The position numbers and the translations under genes are program-made. Positions 45,609 through 53,285 of a DNA stretch of 64,000 nt are shown here, piece by piece. Each line of letters opens with the position of its first letter. Position 1 is the stretch's first letter. The notes below the pieces were generated by a model. The model saw only the letters and a list, made by a program, of their open reading frames with translations. It had not been told where the DNA came from and did no database searches. Source of the DNA: Pelomonas caseinilytica (GTDB taxonomy: Bacteria; Pseudomonadota; Gammaproteobacteria; Burkholderiales; Burkholderiaceae_C). The stretch is taken from contig NZ_JAJTWT010000003.1 in NCBI RefSeq assembly GCF_021353235.1, positions 682,001 through 746,000 on the forward strand, read 5' to 3'.

Positions 45609-46176
45609 AGGCCCATGCCGGGAATTCGCCCCGGCGGGCGACCTACTTTCTTGGGCGCCCAAGAAAGTAGGCAAAGAAACCGCCCCCGAACCGCCCGCCC
45701 CGCCGCTGCGCGGCGGGGTTCCCTGCGGTGCTCGCACCTCGAGGCCCCGCGCAAAACTCGCTTCGCTACGCTCCGCTCAGACAGTTGCGCGGAGTCAGAT
45801 GTTGAAGCGTGCTGCGCACGCGGCCTCAAGGTGCTGCGCTCCTCGGCGGGCTCAAAGGGGGAGTGAAGGAACAGCCGCGACCGAAGGGATGCGGCGTTTG
45901 GCTGTTGGCTGTTTCGGCTGTTTGGGCTCTCCCCTTCTAAACCGCCGAGAAGCGCAGAACTCCGAGGCGCGCGCGCAGCGCGCTTCAAGCTCTGACTTCG
46001 CGCCGTTGTCTGAGCGCAGTGAGCGCAGCGAATGAAGCGAGTTCGGCGCGAGCCTCGGAGTTCGAGCATCGCAGGGCACCCACCCGCATCGCGGGTGGGC
46101 GGTTTTGCAGGGGCCGTTCTTTGCCTACTTTCTGGCGGGCCAGAAAGTAGGTCGCCCGCCGGGGCGAACTCCCGGC
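45609..46176. repeat. Fold-back repeat, copy 2 (568 bp)
   Basis: Same orientation and architecture as the copy at 35359-35923. The first terminal hairpin is here a perfect 30-base palindrome (CCTACTTTCTTGGGC then its complement). It fills the 666-base gap between the MFS and GH105 genes, both on the minus strand, so it lies inside what would otherwise be a continuous operon. A transcript crossing it would form a very long hairpin, likely to attenuate or cleave the message. No gene is supported inside it. Confidence 0.88.
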
Positions 46177-46226
46177 TGGGCCTTCCCAGCAAGACACCGC
46201 AACGCATAGCGCAAGAAACGTCAGCG

Positions 46227-47390
46227 TCAGATGAACCGCACCAGCAGCTCGCCCATCGCCAGCAGCGCCATCGCCTGCCCGAAGGGCATGGAGGTGAGCG
46301 GGACGTCCTTGTATTCCTGCAGCGTGTTGAACACCGGCGTGCCGAAGCTCACCTGCGTCAGCTCGCCGGCCTCGTTGATCTTGCTGCGCACCGCCAGCGC
46401 CGCCTTCAAGCCGACCGCTTCGTACTCGCGCGGCAGATAGCCCTTGCGGACCGCCTTCAGGATGCCGTAGGCGAAGCCGGCCGAGGCCGCGGCTTCGTCG
46501 TAGGAGGTGGGGTCGTCCAGCAGCGTCGGCCACAAACCCGACGGTGACTGGCAGCCGGCGAGGGCCTTGACCTGGGCTTCCAGCGTCGAGACGAGGAACT
46601 GCCGGAAGGCATCGCCCTCGGGCAGGTTCAGCAGCTCGATGAATTCGGGGATGACGATGGTGACCCAGGAATTGCCCCGCGCCCACAAGGCGTTGGCGAA
46701 GTTGTGGCGCCCCTCGAAGGTCCAGCCGTGGAACCACAGGCCCGTCCTGCGGTCGGCCAGGTACTTGATGTGCACCAGGAACTGGCGCTTGGCCTCCTCG
46801 ACGTAATGCGGGCGGTTCAGCAGCAGGCCGAACTTGGCCAGAGGCAGCACCGACATCATCAGCGTGTCGTCCCACAGCTGCTGGTGGTTGACGCTGTTGT
46901 AGACGATGTGCTGGAAACCGCCTTCCTCGGTGCGCGGCAGGTCGTGGTAGACCCATTCCGCCCAACGGTCGATGTAGGGCAGGTAGCGGCGCTCGCCCGT
47001 GCGCTCGAACAGGCAGGCCAGCGTCAGGAAGGGCGCCACCGTGTTGATGTTGCGGCTGGGCATGCCTTCGGCAAAGCGGGCCTCGAACCAGCTCGTCATG
47101 ATGTTCCAGGCCCCCGGGTCGCCGGTCAGCTCCCAGACCTTGTAGACGCCGTACAGCCCCACGCCGTGCGTCCATTCGAAGCCGTTCCAGCCCTTGGTAT
47201 CGAGCACGCGGCCGTCGGCGAGGTGCAGCAGGAACTTGCCGTCGGTGTCCTCGATGTGGACGAGGTTGTGGATCAGGCGGTCGACGGCACCGCGGATGTC
47301 GTCGCGGTCGGCGCCCAGGCCAGCCGTGTGGTGGGCCAGCAGCGGGTGGATGCGCGAGGAGTCGACGGGCTTCAGCACTTGTTTCGTCAT
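46227..47390 (-). CDS. Unsaturated rhamnogalacturonyl hydrolase, GH105
   Basis: Removes the unsaturated galacturonate from the non-reducing end of rhamnogalacturonan fragments by vinyl-ether hydration, leaving rhamnose. The 387-residue alpha/alpha barrel has the active-site Asp in QLWDDTLMM (174/175), the WTHGVGLYGVYK segment, and WARGNSWVT near 220. No signal peptide is present, so it is cytoplasmic, matching the GPH importer. It follows the GH43-GH35 gene by 41 bases; the next gene downstream is beyond the repeat. It resembles YteR/YesR. Confidence 0.94.
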   Translation of the reverse strand: MTKQVLKPVDSSRIHPLLAHHTAGLGADRDDIRGAVDRLIHNLVHIEDTDGKFLLHLADGRVLDTKGWNGFEWTHGVGLYGVYKVWELTGDPGAWNIMTSWFEARFAEGMPSRNINTVAPFLTLACLFERTGERRYLPYIDRWAEWVYHDLPRTEEGGFQHIVYNSVNHQQLWDDTLMMSVLPLAKFGLLLNRPHYVEEAKRQFLVHIKYLADRRTGLWFHGWTFEGRHNFANALWARGNSWVTIVIPEFIELLNLPEGDAFRQFLVSTLEAQVKALAGCQSPSGLWPTLLDDPTSYDEAAASAGFAYGILKAVRKGYLPREYEAVGLKAALAVRSKINEAGELTQVSFGTPVFNTLQEYKDVPLTSMPFGQAMALLAMGELLVRFI

Positions 47391-47431
47391 GGTCTAGTCT
47401 CGTTCGGAGAAGCGCCGGCCTTTGCCGGCTT

Positions 47432-50400
47432 TCAGCGCTGCAGGTGGCGGGGCTGGGGCACCGCTTCGAGCGGCACGCCACCGCGGGCCACGGCCAGGGG
47501 CACGAGGCGCACCGGCTCCAGCGCGTTGGCGGGATCGCCGTCGGTGGTGACGGCCAGGGTCAGCGTGTTCTCGCCGTTGGGGTTGAGGATGCCTGGCGGC
47601 AGCACGAAGACGCGCTGCGGTCCGACGTGGGCGATGAACTGGCCGAGGTTCCAGCCGTTGACGAAGATCAGCGCGCGGTTCTCGGCCGCGGAGCGCGGCT
47701 GGCCGGCGTCGCCGAAGGCCAGGCCCAGCTGCACGTCGTGGCCGGCGGGCAGGTCCAGCCTGAAGTGCGTGCGCAGCCAGTAGCTGCCGGGTGCTGGCGG
47801 TGCCGCGGTGGGAGAGGCGGCCTCCCAGCCGGGCTCGGGCTGGGGCCTGGCCGGGTCGACGGGCAGGTGCCAGCCCATGCGCTCGCCGTGCAGGCCGCCG
47901 CTGTTCATGGGGCCGCGCACGAGGTCGGCGATGTCTTCGCCGCCCCGGTTGCCCTGGATCTTCCAGGCGATGGGGATGGCGAAGCGCTGGCCGCCGCGAG
48001 GCGACAGCGAGGCGGCGATGAGGCCGCGGGCTTCCTTGTGTGCGTCGTCGGCGAAGAGGTCCCAGTTGTGCGAGCCGTTGCGCACGACGACGGCCAGCAG
48101 GTGCTCGCCGGGCGCGAGGTCCTTCAGCCGGCGCTTGAAGGTGTCCGTCGTCTCGGGGAAGGGGCGGCCGGTGTCGTTTTCCTGCTGGCCGAGGAACTGG
48201 CCGTCGAGCCAGACCTGGATCATGCCGGCGCCGCCACCGCCGAAGAAGAGCTCCAGCTGCAGCGGCCCGGCCGCCGTCGTGGCGAAGCGGCCGCGATACC
48301 AGACGTCGCCGTGATGGAAGCCGTAGTCGCTCATCGCCAGCACCGGCTGGCCTTTGTCGGGCGCGGTGTAGACATTGGCCACCGAGGCGCTCGCATCGGC
48401 CTGGCGCCAGGCGCCGTCGTCGAAGCCGGGCGCCGCCTCCAGGGAGTCGTAACGGCGTGTCCAGGCGAGCTGCATCAGGTCGGGCAGCCGGATGGCCTCG
48501 GGGCCGGGCAGTGCCGTGCGGGAGGCCAGGCTGAAGTTGCGCGCGCTGCCGCCCACGGCCTGGCCGTTGAAGCTCAGGGCGGTGATGCCGTCCGGCACCC
48601 AGGCGCGCAGCTCGCTGGGGCGGCTGGTGTCGCCGCTCAGGTGCAGGGTCGGGCCGTCGAGGCGGGCCTGGCGCATCAGGCCGGGGCTGCGCACGAGCAC
48701 CGCTTGCTCGCCGGCCTGCAGCCGCCAGAACTCCCAGGCCGTCTTCTCGTCGGCGATCAGCAGCAGCAGCGGAGGTCGGCCGCCGGCGCTGACGAGCAAC
48801 TCGATCAGCCCGGCGTGGCGGTAGTTCAGCCGCAGGTCGCCGCGGCGGGCATCCCACTCGACACGCGCCTGGCCGCTCAGCAGCCGGACCTCGGGGCGGC
48901 TCGCGTAGCGCAGCACGGTCTCGCCGTCGTCGCCGTCGCGGCCGTAGAGCAGGGCGAGGTCGCGCCCGCCTTGCCGCAGCTGGGCCTGCAGCTCGCTGGT
49001 GCTGTAGACGAGGTGCTGGCGCTCCATCGCGTAGGACGCGAGCAGCAGCTTGGCGTCCTGGCCGCTGAGCGTCAGCCGGCCGGCTTGCGGGACGCGGTAG
49101 CTGCCGTCGCGCGTCCTCAGGCTGAAGCCGAAGGCCTCGGTGCCGGTGAGCTGGTTGTGCTGGGCCAGCAGCACGTGGCTGCCGAGGGCGGCGTTGACGT
49201 TGTGATAGAGCTTCACGCGCGGGTTGCCGGGGTCCAGCGGCTCGCCCTTGTCCATCTCGGCCAGCACCGGCGTGGCGGCCTGCGCCAGGCCGCCCAGCTG
49301 CTTGAGCACGAGCGCCTTGTCGCGCATCACGCGGGCCTCGCTGATGGGGGCGCCGTAGTCGTAGCTCGTGTAGACGATGGGGCCGGGCTGCCAGCCCCAG
49401 CTGGTGCCGCCGTAGGCCATGTAGATGGAGTGGATGGTCAGGGCGTTGATGAGGCTGCCGCCGTAGACCACGCGTTCGTAGCCCGGACCCTGGCGCCGGG
49501 CGGTGCATTCGTAGGTGCCGTTGGAGCCCCAGTAGTCGAACCACCCCGTGCCGATCTCGGCGACGAAGCCCGGCGTGTTGGGCGAGGCGAGCGAGCCGAC
49601 CTTGGGGAAGTTGCGGCCGTAGATGCCCCAGTCGGGCGCCGGAGCGGGGGCGCCGGGCTCGCCGTCCACGCCGCAGACGCCGCCGGGATAGCCGTCGAAG
49701 GCATACAAGTCGGTGGGGCCGGGGTTGGCGAAGGGGGCGGTCGAGTTTTTCGGCGTCCAGTCCGGCAGGCGCGAGGCGGCGTTGTGGAAGAGCGGCACGG
49801 TGATGCCGTCGGCGCGCGCCTTGTCCGCCAGGTGCTGCATGTGGCGGATGTTCTTGGGCTGCACCGAGAACAGCTCGTTCTCCAGCTGGTAGGCGATGAC
49901 GTTGCCGCCGCCGTCGGTGACCTGGTGGCGGGCGAGGATGGCGTCGATCTGCGTCATCCACTCGTCGGCGGCGGCCTGGTATTCGGCGGCGTCGGTGCGC
50001 GCCTCGGCGCGCTGGCGCAGCAGCCAGCCGGGGAAGCCGCCAGCGGTCAGCTCGGCATTGACGTAAGGCCCCATGCGGGCGATGACGTAGAGGCCCTCCT
50101 CCTCGGCCATCTCGATGGCGCGCTCGACGTTGCGCACGCCGGTGAAGTCGTAGTGCCCCGGCTTGGCCGAGTGGTAGCCCCAGCTGAAGTAGAGGGACAC
50201 GGCGTTCAGCCCCGAGGCCTTCATCTTCTGCAGCACGTCGCGCCAGAGGCTGGGCGAGGGCAGGCGGAAGGGGTGGAACTCGCCGGCGAAGATCACCTCG
50301 CGGCGGCCGTCGATGATCAGCGAATGGCGGTCCCAGGTGACGGCCCGCGGCGCGCGCCGTGGCGCCGTGGCCCGGGCCAGTTGTGCCGCGTCCTCGGCGA

Positions 50401-51346
50401 TCACGGTGAAGTGGCGCACCGAGCCGGAGACGCCGCCGAGTTCCCGCTTGGGCGTCCAGGTCTCGAAGCCGTCGAAGCTGTCCGAGTACCAGTAGCGCTT
50501 GGCCATGTAGTCGTCGAAGTAGATGCGCCAGCCCGGCCGGCCGTCGGCCGCGTGGATGGGCACCAGGGCCTGGCCCTCAGCCGGGCCGCCCCAGCCGGCC
50601 CAGTCGCCGGTCCTGAGCAGGGTCCAGGGGCCGTCGAGCGAGGGGGCGCTGGCCAGTTCGATGAACTGGGTCGTCTCGTTCTTCGCGAAGGCCCAGTAGC
50701 GGCCGTCGTGCCGCACGACGAAGGTGTCGATGAAGTTGCCCTCGAGGCCGCGCAGCGGCGCCGGCTCGGAGAAGCTGGCGAGGCCGGCGTCCAGCGGCGT
50801 CAGGTAGTGGGCGGCGAAGGGGCCTTGCGTGCCGTTGCGGGAGAGGCTGACGACGAGCTTGAGGCTGCCGTCGGCGTCGCGGAACCATTCGGGGGCCCAG
50901 ACGTTGGTGACGCCGGGCAGCCTGACGGGCACGTCGGCGACGTGGGTCCAGTGCCGCAGGTCGGCCGACCTGGCGATGCCGAAGCACGAACCCGTCCAAT
51001 CGGTGGTGTAGGCGACGTAGTACAGGCCGTCGTCGGCGCGGACGATGGAGGGGTCGCGCAGCAGGCCCCGGGGCGGCTGGTAGACCTCGGAGCCCAGCGA
51101 CGTGAAGGTGCTGCCGTCGTGCGAGCTGAAGAGGCTGAGCCGGTCCTGCGAGGTGGCCATGAAGGCCGACATCAGGAAGCCCGGCCCGCCCCGGGCCATG
51201 GGCGCCGCGGCGCTGGCGGCCGGGGCTGGAGCCGCTGGGGCCTGCTGGCCGGGCAGGTCCTGGGCGCTGACGACGGCGCACGACAGCAGCGCGGCGAGCC
51301 AGGCGGCGCAGCGGAGCGACAAGGCGGGCGACGGGACAGCGGGCAT
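47432..51346 (-). CDS. GH43-like / GH35 beta-galactosidase fusion, exported
   Basis: A 1304-residue protein with a signal peptide (to about residue 28) and an Ala/Pro linker. Residues about 55-335 form a GH43-like five-bladed propeller (LLRDPSIVRADDGLYYVAYTT, NVWAPEWFRDADG, WRIYFDDY). A GH35 barrel follows from about 345 (IFAGEFHPFRLPS, GLNAVSLYFSWGYHS). The acid/base Glu is in IAYQLENELFS, the nucleophile Glu is in FVAEIGTGWFDYWG, and C-terminal jelly rolls include LFVNGWNLGQ-like strands (IFVNGWNLGQ). It likely trims galactan and arabinogalactan side chains of rhamnogalacturonan-I. It is the first gene of the minus-strand block, divergent from ftsY. Confidence 0.92.
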   Translation of the reverse strand: MPAVPSPALSLRCAAWLAALLSCAVVSAQDLPGQQAPAAPAPAASAAAPMARGGPGFLMSAFMATSQDRLSLFSSHDGSTFTSLGSEVYQPPRGLLRDPSIVRADDGLYYVAYTTDWTGSCFGIARSADLRHWTHVADVPVRLPGVTNVWAPEWFRDADGSLKLVVSLSRNGTQGPFAAHYLTPLDAGLASFSEPAPLRGLEGNFIDTFVVRHDGRYWAFAKNETTQFIELASAPSLDGPWTLLRTGDWAGWGGPAEGQALVPIHAADGRPGWRIYFDDYMAKRYWYSDSFDGFETWTPKRELGGVSGSVRHFTVIAEDAAQLARATAPRRAPRAVTWDRHSLIIDGRREVIFAGEFHPFRLPSPSLWRDVLQKMKASGLNAVSLYFSWGYHSAKPGHYDFTGVRNVERAIEMAEEEGLYVIARMGPYVNAELTAGGFPGWLLRQRAEARTDAAEYQAAADEWMTQIDAILARHQVTDGGGNVIAYQLENELFSVQPKNIRHMQHLADKARADGITVPLFHNAASRLPDWTPKNSTAPFANPGPTDLYAFDGYPGGVCGVDGEPGAPAPAPDWGIYGRNFPKVGSLASPNTPGFVAEIGTGWFDYWGSNGTYECTARRQGPGYERVVYGGSLINALTIHSIYMAYGGTSWGWQPGPIVYTSYDYGAPISEARVMRDKALVLKQLGGLAQAATPVLAEMDKGEPLDPGNPRVKLYHNVNAALGSHVLLAQHNQLTGTEAFGFSLRTRDGSYRVPQAGRLTLSGQDAKLLLASYAMERQHLVYSTSELQAQLRQGGRDLALLYGRDGDDGETVLRYASRPEVRLLSGQARVEWDARRGDLRLNYRHAGLIELLVSAGGRPPLLLLIADEKTAWEFWRLQAGEQAVLVRSPGLMRQARLDGPTLHLSGDTSRPSELRAWVPDGITALSFNGQAVGGSARNFSLASRTALPGPEAIRLPDLMQLAWTRRYDSLEAAPGFDDGAWRQADASASVANVYTAPDKGQPVLAMSDYGFHHGDVWYRGRFATTAAGPLQLELFFGGGGAGMIQVWLDGQFLGQQENDTGRPFPETTDTFKRRLKDLAPGEHLLAVVVRNGSHNWDLFADDAHKEARGLIAASLSPRGGQRFAIPIAWKIQGNRGGEDIADLVRGPMNSGGLHGERMGWHLPVDPARPQPEPGWEAASPTAAPPAPGSYWLRTHFRLDLPAGHDVQLGLAFGDAGQPRSAAENRALIFVNGWNLGQFIAHVGPQRVFVLPPGILNPNGENTLTLAVTTDGDPANALEPVRLVPLAVARGGVPLEAVPQPRHLQR

Positions 51347-51470
51347 GGCGGACCGGGAGTGCGAAGGGCCTGGGCCAGTGTCACCCGGTTTGCCGGCGCC
51401 AAAAAATCAAGCGCGTGCGAGAAAGGCCGCGCCCGAGGGCGGCTGGCCCGGCAGGAGAAAATAGCCGCCT

Positions 51471-52625
51471 ATGTTCAGTTTCTTCAAGAAGGCGGCGCCG
51501 GCGCCCGCCCCCGCTGCCGAGGCGCCCGCCCTGCTGCCCGAGGGCTGGGTGACCAAGCCGGCCAGTGTGCCCGCGCCCGTCCCGACGCCGACGCCCGAAA
51601 CCCCGTCGGCACCCGCCCCCGAAGCCCGGGCTCCGCTCGCGCCCGTGCCGCCGCCGGTTTCGCCGCCCGTGGCCGTGCCAGCCCCTGTCGCCATGCCCGC
51701 GCCGCGGCCCGAGCCGCCCGCCGCACCGCGCCAGAGCTGGATGGATCGCCTGCGCAGCGGCCTGCGCAAGACCGGCAGCAGCATCGCCGGCGTGTTCACC
51801 GGCACCAGGATCGACGACCAGCTCTACGAGGAGCTGGAAGAGGCGCTGTTGATGGCCGATGCCGGCGTGAAGGCCACGCAGTTCCTGCTCGACGACCTGA
51901 AGCGCCGCGTCAAGGAGGCCAAGGCGGCCGACCCGCAGGCCGTGCGTGCGCTGCTCGTCGATGCGCTGGCCGAGCTGCTGGCGCCGCTGGAGAAGGGCCT
52001 GGAAGTGGGGCGTTACACCCCGACGGTGATGATGGTCGTGGGCGTCAACGGTGCGGGCAAGACGACCAGCATCGGCAAGCTGACCCGCCACCTCGCCGAA
52101 GCCGACCAGCGCGTGCTGCTGGCGGCGGCCGACACCTTCCGCGCCGCGGCGCGCGAGCAACTGGGCGTCTGGGCCGATCGCGCCAAGGTCGAGATCGTCA
52201 GCCAGGAAGGCGGCGACCCCGCGGCCGTGTCCTTCGACGCGGTCAATGCCGGCCGCGCCCGCGGCGCCGACGTGGTCATCGCCGACACCGCCGGCCGGCT
52301 GCCCACGCAGCTCCACCTGATGGAGGAGCTGAAGAAGATCAAGCGCGTCATCACCAAGGCCCAGGAGGGCGCACCGCACGAGGTGCTGCTGGTGGTGGAC
52401 GGCAATACCGGCCAGAACGCGCTCAACCAGGTCAAGGCCTTCGACGAGGCCCTGGGCCTGACGGGCCTGGTGGTCACCAAGCTGGACGGCACCGCCAAGG
52501 GCGGCGTGCTCGCGGCCATCGCGCGCGAGCGGCCCGTGCCGGTCTATTTCATCGGCGTGGGCGAGAAGCTCGAGGACCTGGAGACCTTCAGCGCCCGCGA
52601 GTTCGCCCGCGCCTTGCTGGAATAG
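51471..52625 (+). CDS. ftsY: Signal recognition particle receptor FtsY
   Basis: GTPase that docks SRP-ribosome complexes at the inner membrane. The 384-residue protein has a short Phe/Lys start (MFSFFKK), a Pro/Ala-rich linker (about 8-88) in place of the long acidic A domain of E. coli, and the N domain (about 89-170). The G domain has GVNGAGKTT (G1), DTFRAAAREQL, DTAGRLPTQ (G3) and TKLDGTAKGG (G4). It converges on the DUF2726 gene and is divergent from the GH43-GH35 gene. Confidence 0.97.
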   Translation: MFSFFKKAAPAPAPAAEAPALLPEGWVTKPASVPAPVPTPTPETPSAPAPEARAPLAPVPPPVSPPVAVPAPVAMPAPRPEPPAAPRQSWMDRLRSGLRKTGSSIAGVFTGTRIDDQLYEELEEALLMADAGVKATQFLLDDLKRRVKEAKAADPQAVRALLVDALAELLAPLEKGLEVGRYTPTVMMVVGVNGAGKTTSIGKLTRHLAEADQRVLLAAADTFRAAAREQLGVWADRAKVEIVSQEGGDPAAVSFDAVNAGRARGADVVIADTAGRLPTQLHLMEELKKIKRVITKAQEGAPHEVLLVVDGNTGQNALNQVKAFDEALGLTGLVVTKLDGTAKGGVLAAIARERPVPVYFIGVGEKLEDLETFSAREFARALLE

Positions 52626-52653
52626 CCCCCGAGCCGCCCCGCCGGGAAGCGCC

Positions 52654-53193
52654 TCAGTGCGGCGCCGCGTGCGGCGTGTCGGCGTAGTAGCCGGGGCCGC
52701 GCGACTTCGGGAAGAGGGTCGCGCGCAGGCGGGCCGGCTCCTCGTTCTGCCACTCCCGCTCCCAGGTGGCGAGGGACAGCTCGGTCGCCGCCAGCACCTT
52801 GAGCAGGCGTTCGCGCCGGCGGGCCTGGCGGACCTGGCCATCGGCGATCGGCATGAGGACGACCGCGCGGGCATAGCCGTGCTCGTCGCACAGCGCGAAG
52901 TCGACGGTCAGCAGGCCGGTCCGCGACAGCCATTCGCGATAGGAGTGGTGGCGCGGCACGCGCACCAGCTTGTGCAGCGGCACTTGGGCCAGCAGGAAGC
53001 CCTTGGGATGCTCCAGCGCCAGGGCCTGGGCGAGTGACTTGTGGGCATGCCGCTCCGCGCTGCCCAGCACGCGCGCCAGCGTGGGCGGCCAGTGCATGAC
53101 GGTGTCGGCAGGGTCGGCGGGCCGGCTTTCGGCCTGGCCGGTCAGGCGGCTCAGCCAGGCGCCCACGGCGCGCGGAAGGTGAAGGTTCAGCAT
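52654..53193 (-). CDS. DUF2726-type protein of unknown function
   Basis: A 179-residue protein. The region from about 40 to 140 (FLLAQVPLHKLVRVPRHHSYREWLSRTGLLTVDFALCDEHG, split here by loops) resembles DUF2726, a restriction-nuclease-like domain with a conserved VDFALCD. The single Cys and the Asp/His pattern hint at a nuclease fold, but activity is not demonstrated. The start at 53193 (MLNLHLPRAV) was chosen because the longer open frame upstream is a shadow of ffh. It lies 92 bases after ffh. Confidence 0.7.
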   Translation of the reverse strand: MLNLHLPRAVGAWLSRLTGQAESRPADPADTVMHWPPTLARVLGSAERHAHKSLAQALALEHPKGFLLAQVPLHKLVRVPRHHSYREWLSRTGLLTVDFALCDEHGYARAVVLMPIADGQVRQARRRERLLKVLAATELSLATWEREWQNEEPARLRATLFPKSRGPGYYADTPHAAPH

Positions 53194-53285
53194 GCGCCCG
53201 ACGCTAGCGTCAGCGCCCCGGCTTGACCATGCCGCCGCGTCCTTCGATCTGGGGACCAAGTGTGAGCACTTGTGTCCCGCCGCGG

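Noticed and set aside
35359-46176. CRISPR array or composite transposon as explanation of the repeated sequence
   Set aside because: There are only two copies 10 kb apart with no spacers and no cas genes. No transposase is present in either copy or between them.
45557-46207. Minus-strand ORF covering the second repeat and reaching the MFS start
   Set aside because: It is the repeat read through in one frame. The transporter has a clear start at 45560 with family N-terminus.
47444-52687. 1747-codon open frame on the plus strand
   Set aside because: Runs antisense to the GH43-GH35 fusion and then out of frame through ftsY. It has no family motif; it is a GC-skew shadow.
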